Assembly: GCF_005222675.1 (NCBI RefSeq)
Contig: NZ_STGE01000066.1
Location: 1-64,000, forward strand
Source of the DNA: Mycolicibacterium sp. CR10
Lineage (GTDB): Bacteria; Actinomycetota; Actinomycetes; Mycobacteriales; Mycobacteriaceae
Length of the DNA stretch: 64,000 nucleotides
Direction of reading: 5' to 3'
Of the stretch, positions 16,174 to 23,598 are shown in pieces; positions within the stretch are counted from its first letter, which is position 1; each line of letters begins with the position of its first letter. The position numbers and the translations under genes are program-made. The notes beneath the pieces were generated by a model, which was not told where the DNA came from, made no database searches, and saw nothing but the letters and a program-made list of their open reading frames with translations.

Positions 16174-16986
16174 ATGAATGGCGCGCTGCTCATCCTCATC
16201 GTTTTGGTCGTCGCGGCGATCGGCTTCGCCGTGTACGCCACGTCGAAAGCGTCGAGCAAGCGCGATGCCGCGCTGCTGGGTGATGCGAAGGCTGACGCCC
16301 GCCGCGCCATCGAACGACTCGGCGGTCAAGTGTTCGCGCTATCCGGTACCGACGACGCCTCCAAGCAGGCCCTGGCCGACGCATCGGAGCGCTACACCGC
16401 CGCGTCCTCCCAGATCGACCAGGCCACCACCGCGCGTCAGGCTGCGCTCGCCAAGGAGAGCGCGATGGAGGGCCTGTACTACGTGCGCGCCGCCCGCGTC
16501 GCGATGGGCATGGACCCGGGACCCGAGCTCGAATCGCTGTCGGGCCAGCGCAACGCCGGAACCGTCACCGAAGACCGCCGCGTGGAATTCGAGGGACGCG
16601 AGATCGAAGCCTCACCCACGCCGTCGGAGCGGACACCCAACTACTACCCGGGCGGCCGGGTTGCGGGTCGGCCCGTGCCGGCCGGCTGGTACTCCGAGCC
16701 GTGGTGGAAGCCCGCGCTCGTCGCTGGGGCGTGGGGCGTGGGATCGGTCCTGCTGTTCAGCACGCTCTTCTCCGGGATGGGCGGCATCGGTTATGACGCG
16801 CAGGCCTTCGAGAACGGTTACGGCGACGGCTTTCAGGACGGTCTCGACCAGGGTCAGCTCGACGGCGGCGGTGACGGCGGAGGTGACGGCGGCGGCTGGG
16901 ATTCCGGTGGCGGCGACGGCGGCGGCTGGGATGGCGGCGGTGGCGATTGGGGCGGCGGCGGCGACTTCGGCGGGTTCGACTTCTAG
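16174..16986 (+). CDS. Membrane protein with Gly/Asp-rich C-terminus
   Basis: A 270-aa protein of unknown function. Residues 2-24 (GALLILIVLVVAAIGFAVYA) form an N-terminal membrane anchor; residues about 30-110 are an alanine-rich helical, probably coiled-coil, segment; a second membrane segment lies about 185-210 (PALVAGAWGVGSVLLFSTLF); the last 50 residues are almost only Gly, Asp and Trp (GGWDSGGGDGGGWD). Such tails are typical of actinobacterial DUF1542-like envelope proteins, but I am not sure of the family. The 3' end overlaps the convergent antiporter gene by 4 bases. Confidence 0.7.
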   Translation: MNGALLILIVLVVAAIGFAVYATSKASSKRDAALLGDAKADARRAIERLGGQVFALSGTDDASKQALADASERYTAASSQIDQATTARQAALAKESAMEGLYYVRAARVAMGMDPGPELESLSGQRNAGTVTEDRRVEFEGREIEASPTPSERTPNYYPGGRVAGRPVPAGWYSEPWWKPALVAGAWGVGSVLLFSTLFSGMGGIGYDAQAFENGYGDGFQDGLDQGQLDGGGDGGGDGGGWDSGGGDGGGWDGGGGDWGGGGDFGGFDF

Positions 16987-18692
16987 AACCGACTCTCAAG
17001 TCGCGCAGACACCCCGGCCTCCTGCAGATCGAGGCGCTCGAGCATTGCGCGCACCGACTCGTCGTCGATCCGACCGGCATCGCGCTCCTCGATCAGCGCC
17101 GCCCGCTGCGCCGACAGCACGTCGCGGTAGAGCGCTGCGAAGACCTCGGCTCGCAACGTATGGGCCTCCGGCGCCGGCATCTCGTCGGCGTCCTGCGAGT
17201 GACGCGCGATCGTGTTGCGAATTTCGGCCAGCACCCGGGGATCAAGGCCCTCGGGCGGGTTGGCCCGGAAGCTCGCCAACACCACGTCTGCGGCGTCGTG
17301 CACCACCCGCTCGGCCTTCTCGGTCTCGGCATGGCTGTAGGCGTGGTCGTCATCCGATGACAGCTGGAGACGGCGGATCAACAGCGGCAATGTCCAGCCC
17401 TGAAGCAGCAGTGTCCCCACGCTGACCACGAAGGCGATGGCCTGGATGGTCGCCCGCTCGGGGAACGGTTCGCCGGCGGCCGTCGTCGCAGGGATGGCGG
17501 CGGCAGCGGCGAGCGTCACGACGCCGCGCATCCCGGTCCAGGACACCACGACGTTCTCCTGCCACGTCAGTGCGCGGTTGTCGACGCGGGACCGCCACCG
17601 CGCCGGGGTCTTGACCTTGGGGCGCCTGCCCGTTGCGCGGCGGCCGTCCCCCTCAGGAATGGGCACGCTCAGTCGCCTCTCGACCTGCCGCGACAGGACT
17701 CCCCTGCCGAACATCAAGAACACCGACAGCGGGCGGATCACCAGCACGATGAGCAGCACGATCAGCGATGCGACGGCCACTTCGGCCAGCGACTCGTGGG
17801 CCTCGCGAAGATCCTCGAGCACGAACCGCAAGTGCAGGCCGATGTAGGCGAACACGAACGCCTCGAGCAGCACGTCCACCGAGTTCCACACATAGCGCTC
17901 CTGCAGCCGGGTCTGATAACCCGCGTCCACGGTGCCCGTGCCGACGACGAATCCGGCCACCACGACGGCGAGGACGCCGGAGGCGTGCATCTCCTCGGCC
18001 AGGATGAAGGCCGCAAACGGCACCATCAGGCCCTGCACCGTCTCCAGCGCGGGGTTGGCCAACCGCCTGCGGATCCACAGCGTGATGTATCCCAGGGCGG
18101 CGCCGACCAGCGGCCCGAGCACGGCGCTGTAGGTGAACAACAGAAACGGATTCTCGATGAAGGTATGGCTGCCCGCGACCTGAGCCACCGCCACCGAGAA
18201 CAACGCGAGCGCGGCCGCGTCGTTGATCAGACTCTCCCCGGTCAGGATCGACATGACCCGTTTGGGCAGGCCGAGCTTGCGGCCCACGGCGACGGCCGTG
18301 ACGGCGTCCGGGGGCGCCACGATGGAGCCGAGCACCAGCGCGGTGGCGAACGTCAACGGGACGACGACGACCCACGACGACACTGCCGCGACCGTGAAGG
18401 CAGTGACCACGACCAGACCAACGCCCAGGCCGAGGATCGGTTTGATGTTGCGCAGAAACGTCGGGAACGAGAAGTCCAGAGCCGCGGAGTACAGCAACGG
18501 GGGAAGCACCACCGACAGCAGGATGTGCGAGTCCAGTTCCGGCGCCTCGAATCCGGGGATGAACGACACCGCGATGCCGACGACGACGATGATCAGCGCC
18601 GGTTCGAGCCCGCGGCGGTGCGCGATGGCGGTGACCACGATGGCGCCGACGACTACCAGGATCAGTTCCACCCGCAGATTGTCCCGGCTCAC
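16983..18692 (-). CDS. Na+/H+ antiporter, CPA1 (NhaP-type) family
   Basis: A 569-aa inner-membrane cation/proton antiporter. The first 420 residues carry about twelve hydrophobic segments, with the ion-binding ND pair in GESLINDAAALALFS and the APPDAVTAVAVGRK region typical of CPA1 exchangers. The last 130 residues are a cytoplasmic helical domain with many charged residues, probably regulatory. GTG 18692 is the first start; an internal GTG a few codons later is also possible. Transport direction and ion preference cannot be read from sequence. Confidence 0.88.
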   Translation of the reverse strand: MSRDNLRVELILVVVGAIVVTAIAHRRGLEPALIIVVVGIAVSFIPGFEAPELDSHILLSVVLPPLLYSAALDFSFPTFLRNIKPILGLGVGLVVVTAFTVAAVSSWVVVVPLTFATALVLGSIVAPPDAVTAVAVGRKLGLPKRVMSILTGESLINDAAALALFSVAVAQVAGSHTFIENPFLLFTYSAVLGPLVGAALGYITLWIRRRLANPALETVQGLMVPFAAFILAEEMHASGVLAVVVAGFVVGTGTVDAGYQTRLQERYVWNSVDVLLEAFVFAYIGLHLRFVLEDLREAHESLAEVAVASLIVLLIVLVIRPLSVFLMFGRGVLSRQVERRLSVPIPEGDGRRATGRRPKVKTPARWRSRVDNRALTWQENVVVSWTGMRGVVTLAAAAAIPATTAAGEPFPERATIQAIAFVVSVGTLLLQGWTLPLLIRRLQLSSDDDHAYSHAETEKAERVVHDAADVVLASFRANPPEGLDPRVLAEIRNTIARHSQDADEMPAPEAHTLRAEVFAALYRDVLSAQRAALIEERDAGRIDDESVRAMLERLDLQEAGVSARLESRF

Positions 18693-18770
18693 TCACAGGA
18701 TTGCCCGCTGAGACTGCACTTACGGCGCGTCCCACTCGAACTTCTCCGCCCTGAGCGCAGCCTGAACGCG

Positions 18771-19565
18771 TCAGGTCTGGCAGGCGGGACACCAGAACAG
18801 GTTGCGTCCCTCCACCACCGTGGTGCGGATTGCGGTCCCACAGACCCGGCACGGTTCACCGGCACGCCGGTAGACGTAGGTGCGCGGACGCCCCTTCCCG
18901 TACGACGGTGTGCCGTGGTCGTCCTCGGGGCGCATCGTGATGATCTTGCCGCGACGCACGCCGACCTTCATCAGCGCGACGAGGTCGACCCACATCGCGT
19001 CGAACTCGTCGGCGGTGATGGCCGTGCCGGGCCGGAACGGATCGATGCGGTGGCGATAGAGAAGCTCGGCGCGGTAGACGTTGCCCACTCCGGCGATCAC
19101 GCTCTGATCCATCAGCAGCGCACCGATCGTTCTGCGGGACTTGGTGATTCGCCGCCATGCCAGGCCCGGGTCGGCGTCGGAGCGGATCGGGTCAGGCCCC
19201 AGCTTGGCGATGACGTCGGCGATCTCGGGCTCTTCGATGACTTCGCAGACCGTGGGGCCGCGCAGATCGGTGCCGTACTCGGCGCCGAGCATCCGCATGC
19301 GTACCTGTCCCACGGGCAACGGCAGCGGAACGGGCTTCTCGGTGAATTTTCCATACAGTCCGAGATGCACGTGGACGACGCGGCCGCCCTCGTAATGGTG
19401 GAAGAGGTGCTTGCCCCATGCGGTGGCTTTGGTCAGTACTCGGCCGCTGACCATGGCGGCGCCGGCTTCGAAGCGGCCCTGCGGGCTGGACAGGATCACC
19501 GGTGCCCGGCCATAACGACGCTGATGCTGCCGGGCCAGCCGGTGCAGGGTATGCCCTTCGGGCAT
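18771..19565 (-). CDS. nei: Fpg/Nei-family DNA glycosylase (endonuclease VIII type)
   Basis: A 264-aa base-excision repair enzyme that removes oxidised pyrimidines and cleaves the abasic site. The catalytic N-terminal Pro-Glu (MPEGHTLHRLA) is intact, the H2TH region is around LLMDQSVIAGVGNVYRAE, and a C-terminal zinc finger has CRVCG and CPAC. Position next to rpiB matches Rv2464c. Its ATG lies 3 bases after the rpiB stop, so the two are probably co-transcribed. Confidence 0.93.
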   Translation of the reverse strand: MPEGHTLHRLARQHQRRYGRAPVILSSPQGRFEAGAAMVSGRVLTKATAWGKHLFHHYEGGRVVHVHLGLYGKFTEKPVPLPLPVGQVRMRMLGAEYGTDLRGPTVCEVIEEPEIADVIAKLGPDPIRSDADPGLAWRRITKSRRTIGALLMDQSVIAGVGNVYRAELLYRHRIDPFRPGTAITADEFDAMWVDLVALMKVGVRRGKIITMRPEDDHGTPSYGKGRPRTYVYRRAGEPCRVCGTAIRTTVVEGRNLFWCPACQT

Positions 19566-19568
19566 GGG

Positions 19569-20042
19569 CTACGCGCCGGGTACCGGCGGTGCGACGTGGG
19601 TCTTCTCGTACTCGGCGAGGATGTCGATGCGGCGCTGGTGGCGCGGCGCCTCCGACCACTGGGTGGCCAGGAACGCGTCGACGATGGCCAGCGCCTCCTC
19701 GGTGGTGTGCATGCGGCCGCCGATGCCGATGAGTTGCGCATTGTTGTGCTCGCGCGCCAACGATGCGGTCTCGGTGCTCCACGCCAGTGCGCAGCGGGCC
19801 CCCGGCACCTTGTTCGCGGCGATCTGTTCCCCGTTGCCTGAACCGCCGAGCACGATGCCCAGGCTGCCCGGGTCCGCGACGGTCTTCTCCGCGGCCGCAA
19901 TGCAGAACGCCGGGTAGTCGTCCTCGGCGTCATAGCTGAAGGCGCCGCAGTCGACCGGCTCGTGGCCCGCACTCGCCAGGTGCTCGATGATGGCCTGCTT
20001 GAGTTCTAATCCGGCGTGGTCAGCCCCGAGGTAGACGCGCAT
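19569..20042 (-). CDS. rpiB: Ribose-5-phosphate isomerase B
   Basis: A 157-aa cytoplasmic enzyme of the pentose phosphate pathway that interconverts ribose 5-phosphate and ribulose 5-phosphate. The family start MRVYLGADHAGLELK and the phosphate-loop GIVLGGSGNGEQIAANK are present, with NAQLIGIGGR following. Length equals that of mycobacterial RpiB (Rv2465c). Confidence 0.96.
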   Translation of the reverse strand: MRVYLGADHAGLELKQAIIEHLASAGHEPVDCGAFSYDAEDDYPAFCIAAAEKTVADPGSLGIVLGGSGNGEQIAANKVPGARCALAWSTETASLAREHNNAQLIGIGGRMHTTEEALAIVDAFLATQWSEAPRHQRRIDILAEYEKTHVAPPVPGA

Positions 20043-20062
20043 GCGGACACCCTAGCGTGCCT

Positions 20063-21022
20063 CTATCCCACCGTGATGGCGTCGAGGCGTTCCTTGATGA
20101 ACTCCGACGTGGTCACCGGAGCCAGCCCGGAGACCTTGCCGATCGGCGGGTCGAGGGGGGTGACGACCGCGTCGTGGTTGGCCTCGTAGAAATAGATCAG
20201 TGAGACCAGGTCCTCTTCGGGGGCGTGCGGTTGCGGCGGCAGCACCCGATGCCTGCCCGACGGCCAGCGCCGTCCGCTCCAGTACTCCAGCAGGTCGCCG
20301 ATGTTGACCGTGAGCGCGTCAGGGTCATAGGGCGCGTCCTGCCAGCCCGCCTCGTCGGAATACACCTGCAGCCCGCCCGCGCCGGGTTCACGGTCGAGGA
20401 TCGTGACGGTCCCGAAGTCGGTGTGCGGCCCGATACGGAACTGCCCCGGTTCGGGTTCGCCCACCACGCTGACAGGTGGGTAATGGTTGATGTTCATCGT
20501 CCACGTCGGTGTACTGGCCATTGCCGCAAAGGGATTGGCGGACAGTCCCAGGGCGTGCGCGAACAGCGCCAGCAGATCGTCGGCGACGCGGCGCATCTGC
20601 GCGGTGTACTCGGTGACCAGACGCTCCAGCGACGGCACCTCGCCCGGCCAGACGTTGGGCGCGAACCAGACCCGGTCGACATCGGGATTCCCCGTCGCCG
20701 TCTCGGCACCCAGGCTGAAGCTCTCCTTGAGATCCGGCGGGGTCTCGGTCCCCTCGGCGTAGGCGTTGGCCTCGGCGCCGGGCCCGATCCAGCCGTGCCC
20801 GCCCACGGGCACCGAATACCCGGCCTTGACGTCGTCGGATTGGGCGAAGAACTCGCGGGCCGCCGCGCGAACCCCGCGGGCCAGCGCCGGATCCACGCCG
20901 TGGCCCTTGACCAGGATGAACCCTGCGCGCTGCAACCCGGCGTCCACGTCGGCGGCGACCTGCTCGGCCATCCGGCCACCCTGCTGCCAGCACGAAAGAT
21001 CTACCGTCGCAATGACACTCAC
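20063..21022 (-). CDS. Isopenicillin-N-synthase-like 2-oxoglutarate/Fe(II) oxygenase
   Basis: A 319-aa non-haem iron oxygenase. The double-stranded beta-helix is visible: NHYPP (residues 179-183), the iron-binding HTD (His200, Asp202) and the distal histidine in GRHRVLPP (His258). The usual Arg-x-Ser that holds 2-oxoglutarate would fall near DLVSLIYFYE (271-280), where no arginine is seen, so co-substrate binding may differ. GTG 21022 overlaps the stop of the cytosine deaminase gene in GTGA, so it is the last gene of a three-gene operon with permease and deaminase. In this family the fungal thymine 7-hydroxylases act in pyrimidine salvage; oxidation of a methylated pyrimidine is a good inference from context but not proven. 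Confidence 0.8.
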   Translation of the reverse strand: MSVIATVDLSCWQQGGRMAEQVAADVDAGLQRAGFILVKGHGVDPALARGVRAAAREFFAQSDDVKAGYSVPVGGHGWIGPGAEANAYAEGTETPPDLKESFSLGAETATGNPDVDRVWFAPNVWPGEVPSLERLVTEYTAQMRRVADDLLALFAHALGLSANPFAAMASTPTWTMNINHYPPVSVVGEPEPGQFRIGPHTDFGTVTILDREPGAGGLQVYSDEAGWQDAPYDPDALTVNIGDLLEYWSGRRWPSGRHRVLPPQPHAPEEDLVSLIYFYEANHDAVVTPLDPPIGKVSGLAPVTTSEFIKERLDAITVG

Positions 21023-21462
21023 TCGCCGATATCCTCCGCCCAGAGGTCCGGATTGGCCGCGATGAACTCGCGCATCATCGTCACACACCGCTCGTCGTCG
21101 AGAAGGGTGACCGAGACGCCATGCTCGGCCAGCCAGTCGTGGCCTCCGGTGAACGTCCGGCTTTCGCCGATGACGACGGCGCCGATGTTGAACTGCCGGA
21201 CCAGCCCGCTGCAATACCAGCACGGCGAGAGTGTGGTCACCATGATCGTCGAGCGGTAGCCGCGTTGCCGGCCGGCGTTGCGGAAGGCGTCGGTCTCGGC
21301 GTGAATCGACGGGTCATCGAGTTGCACGCGGCGATTGTGGCCACTGCCCAGAAGCGTCCCGTCGGCGGAGAACAACGCCGCCCCGATCGGAATCCCGCCC
21401 TCCGACAACCCTTTTCGCGCTTCGCCGACGGCGACGTCGAGCATCTCCTGCGGCGACTTCAC
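21019..21462 (-). CDS. Yeast-type (FCY1-like) cytosine deaminase
   Basis: A 147-aa zinc deaminase of the APOBEC/CDA fold. The sequence follows yeast FCY1 closely: GGIPIGAALF, the zinc/proton-transfer motif HAE (His54, Glu56), SPCWYC (Cys81, Cys84), VVIGES, and the C-terminal WAEDIGE corresponding to yeast WFEDIGE, where the Trp closes the pocket and Asp contacts the cytosine ring (here Trp141 and Asp144). It is unrelated to the TIM-barrel CodA of E. coli. GTG 21462 overlaps the permease stop in GTGA. With a base permease upstream and an oxygenase downstream, deamination of imported cytosine or 5-methylcytosine is the likely role. Other nucleobase substrates remain possible. Confidence 0.85.
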   Translation of the reverse strand: MKSPQEMLDVAVGEARKGLSEGGIPIGAALFSADGTLLGSGHNRRVQLDDPSIHAETDAFRNAGRQRGYRSTIMVTTLSPCWYCSGLVRQFNIGAVVIGESRTFTGGHDWLAEHGVSVTLLDDERCVTMMREFIAANPDLWAEDIGE

Positions 21463-22850
21463 AGCTTCTCGGCGGCGATCTTCGAGCGACACAGTGCCAC
21501 GTATGTGGCTCCAGCCAGCAGGAATCCGACGAAGAAGGTGATATCTCCGAGCTCGGGCACGGCTTTGGCGACCACCCCGACGAGCTTCTCCTGGTTGGCG
21601 AACAGCACCACCGATGCCACCAGGCCGAAAAGGAAGGCGGCCAACCCGCCCCAGTTGGCGTAGGACCGGTCGTAGAGCAGGTGATCGAACTGCTGTCCGC
21701 GGCGCAGGTACTGGTCGGCGAACATCACACCGAGCCAGGGTCCCACCCAGTAGGCGATGATCAGCAGGAACGCCTCGTAGCTGTGCGCGGCGTCCGGCAG
21801 CGCCCACCACGCCACCGCAAACCCGGCCACCCCGAAGAACACCGTCACCAGGGCGCGCGCGACGTGGTGGGGCAGCTTGATCCCGATCGTCACGAACGCC
21901 ATCGCGCCGGAGTAGATGTTGATCGCGTTGGCGGCGATCGCACCGACCGCGATGGCCAGCAGCGTCGCCTTCGCCAGCGGCGAGGCCAGCTCGGCGGTGA
22001 ACGATCCCGTCGGATCGGCCAGCGACGCCTCGCCCGTGGTCGCCGACGCCGCGCCCACGACCTCGAGCACCACGCAGGCGGTGAACAGCCCTGCGGCAGC
22101 AAAGAAGCCGGTGCGCGCGGGCGACACCGTCTTCGGCAGATACCGGGTGAAGTCGGCGGCGTACGGAGTCCACCCGGCCGCATAGCCGAACGACGTGCCG
22201 ACGGTGAGCAGGAACCCACCCAGGCCGCCGACGCCTTCGGACGCGGGCGCGGCGTTGCCGAGGTCGGCGTGCGCGAAGATCACCACCGAGGCCGCGATGA
22301 AGATCACCGCGAGCACCGGGAACGAGATGCGCTCGAAGGCCTGCACCAGGTTGTGCCCGAAGAACGCCAGCGCTGTCTGGGCCAACACGATGATCACCAG
22401 GCCCACCAGCGGACCGAATCCGAACAGCGTGGACAACGCGAACGCGCCGCTGACGCTGTTGGTCGCGAACCAGCCGACGCCCGCGGTGATCGACATCAGC
22501 ACGGCGGGAATGGCGTTGCCCTTGAAGCCGAACGCCGCGCGCGCCAGCACCATCTGCGGCACGCCGTGCAGCGGGCCGCGGGCGGACAGGAAGTAGTGCG
22601 CGGTGGCGCCGAGCCCGGTTCCGATGACGATGCCGGCCACGGCCTGCCAGAAGGTCATGCCGAAGGCGAGCACCGCGAGCATCCCGACGAAGATCGTCGC
22701 GAACTCGAGGTTGGGCGAGGTCCAGGTCCAGAACAGCTGACGCGGGGTGCCGTGGCGGTCGGCTTCGGCGATGTATTCGTTGCCACCGGGCTCCACCGCG
22801 ACGATGCGGTCGCGGTAGGTGCCGTCGGTGCTGGGCTCGGCAACAGTCAT
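21459..22850 (-). CDS. NCS1-family nucleobase permease (CodB-like)
   Basis: A 463-aa inner-membrane transporter with twelve hydrophobic segments. It belongs to the nucleobase:cation symporter-1 family of cytosine, purine and allantoin permeases, as shown by FWTWTSPNLEFATIFVG near residue 40, GYAAGWTPYAADFTRYLP in the middle, and INIYSGAMAF. ATG 22850 is preferred because the N-terminal hydrophilic segment then has usual length. It is the first gene of the operon with the FCY1-like deaminase, which makes cytosine-type bases the likely cargo. Confidence 0.88.
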   Translation of the reverse strand: MTVAEPSTDGTYRDRIVAVEPGGNEYIAEADRHGTPRQLFWTWTSPNLEFATIFVGMLAVLAFGMTFWQAVAGIVIGTGLGATAHYFLSARGPLHGVPQMVLARAAFGFKGNAIPAVLMSITAGVGWFATNSVSGAFALSTLFGFGPLVGLVIIVLAQTALAFFGHNLVQAFERISFPVLAVIFIAASVVIFAHADLGNAAPASEGVGGLGGFLLTVGTSFGYAAGWTPYAADFTRYLPKTVSPARTGFFAAAGLFTACVVLEVVGAASATTGEASLADPTGSFTAELASPLAKATLLAIAVGAIAANAINIYSGAMAFVTIGIKLPHHVARALVTVFFGVAGFAVAWWALPDAAHSYEAFLLIIAYWVGPWLGVMFADQYLRRGQQFDHLLYDRSYANWGGLAAFLFGLVASVVLFANQEKLVGVVAKAVPELGDITFFVGFLLAGATYVALCRSKIAAEKL

Positions 22851-22891
22851 CGCATTACCGTTACCCGGGATCGGGCGGCTCGCAACCTGAG

Positions 22892-23500
22892 TCAGTCGAA
22901 AGCGGGCGATTCGGTGCGGCTGCGCTTGAGCTCCCAGAAGTGCGGATAGGCCGCGAAGATCACCGAGGCGTCCCACAGCTTGCCGGCTTCCTCACCGCGC
23001 GGGATCTTCGACAGCACCGGCCCGAAGAACGCCACCCCATTGACGTGGATCGTCGGGGTGCCGACGTCGTCGCCGACGGCGTCCATGCCGGCGTGGTGAC
23101 TCTTGCGCAGCGCCTCGTCGTACTCCTCGGACGCCGCCGCCTCGGCCAGTTCGGCGGGCAGTCCCACTTCCGCCAGAGACTCGCTGATCACCTGGGTGAA
23201 GTCCTTGTTCTCCTGATTGTGGATCCGGGTGCCCATCGCCGTGTATAGCGGGGAGAGGATCTCCGGACCGTGCGCGGCTTCGGCGGCAATCGCCACCCGC
23301 ACCGGCCCCCAGGCCGTCTTCATCATCTCCTGGTACTCCTCGGGCAGGTCCCTGCCCTCGTTGAGCACGGCCAGGCTCATGACGTGGAAGTTGACCTCGA
23401 TGTCGCGGACCTTCTCAACCTCGAGGATCCAGCGGGAGGTGATCCAGCACCACGGGCACAGCGGGTCGAACCAGAAACCGGCGACATCCTTCTCGGCCAT
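22892..23500 (-). CDS. DsbA-family mycothiol-dependent reductase (Rv2466c type)
   Basis: A 202-aa thioredoxin-fold protein. The active site is CPWC (Cys15, Cys18) in FWFDPLCPWCWITSRW, and the cis-proline loop is VGTPTIHVNG. The helical insertion between them is that of DsbA/FrnE proteins. The M. tuberculosis homologue Rv2466c is a mycothiol-dependent nitroreductase controlled by SigH. ATG 23500 is chosen by family length. Divergent from pepN, as in M. tuberculosis. Cytoplasmic: no signal peptide. Confidence 0.9.
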   Translation of the reverse strand: MAEKDVAGFWFDPLCPWCWITSRWILEVEKVRDIEVNFHVMSLAVLNEGRDLPEEYQEMMKTAWGPVRVAIAAEAAHGPEILSPLYTAMGTRIHNQENKDFTQVISESLAEVGLPAELAEAAASEEYDEALRKSHHAGMDAVGDDVGTPTIHVNGVAFFGPVLSKIPRGEEAGKLWDASVIFAAYPHFWELKRSRTESPAFD

Positions 23501-23598
23501 GAACAGAATCCTCTCGACAAGCGCTATAGGCAGTCTTCCGTGGAAGACAACCATGCACGACCACCCTGTGTTCCCGTCGGCCGCTAGTGTTGACCGAC

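Noticed and set aside
18028..18300. Possible second protein from the long plus-strand frame across the antiporter gene
   Set aside because: The plus-strand frame is antisense to antiporter helices and extends across nei as well, which only a shadow would do.
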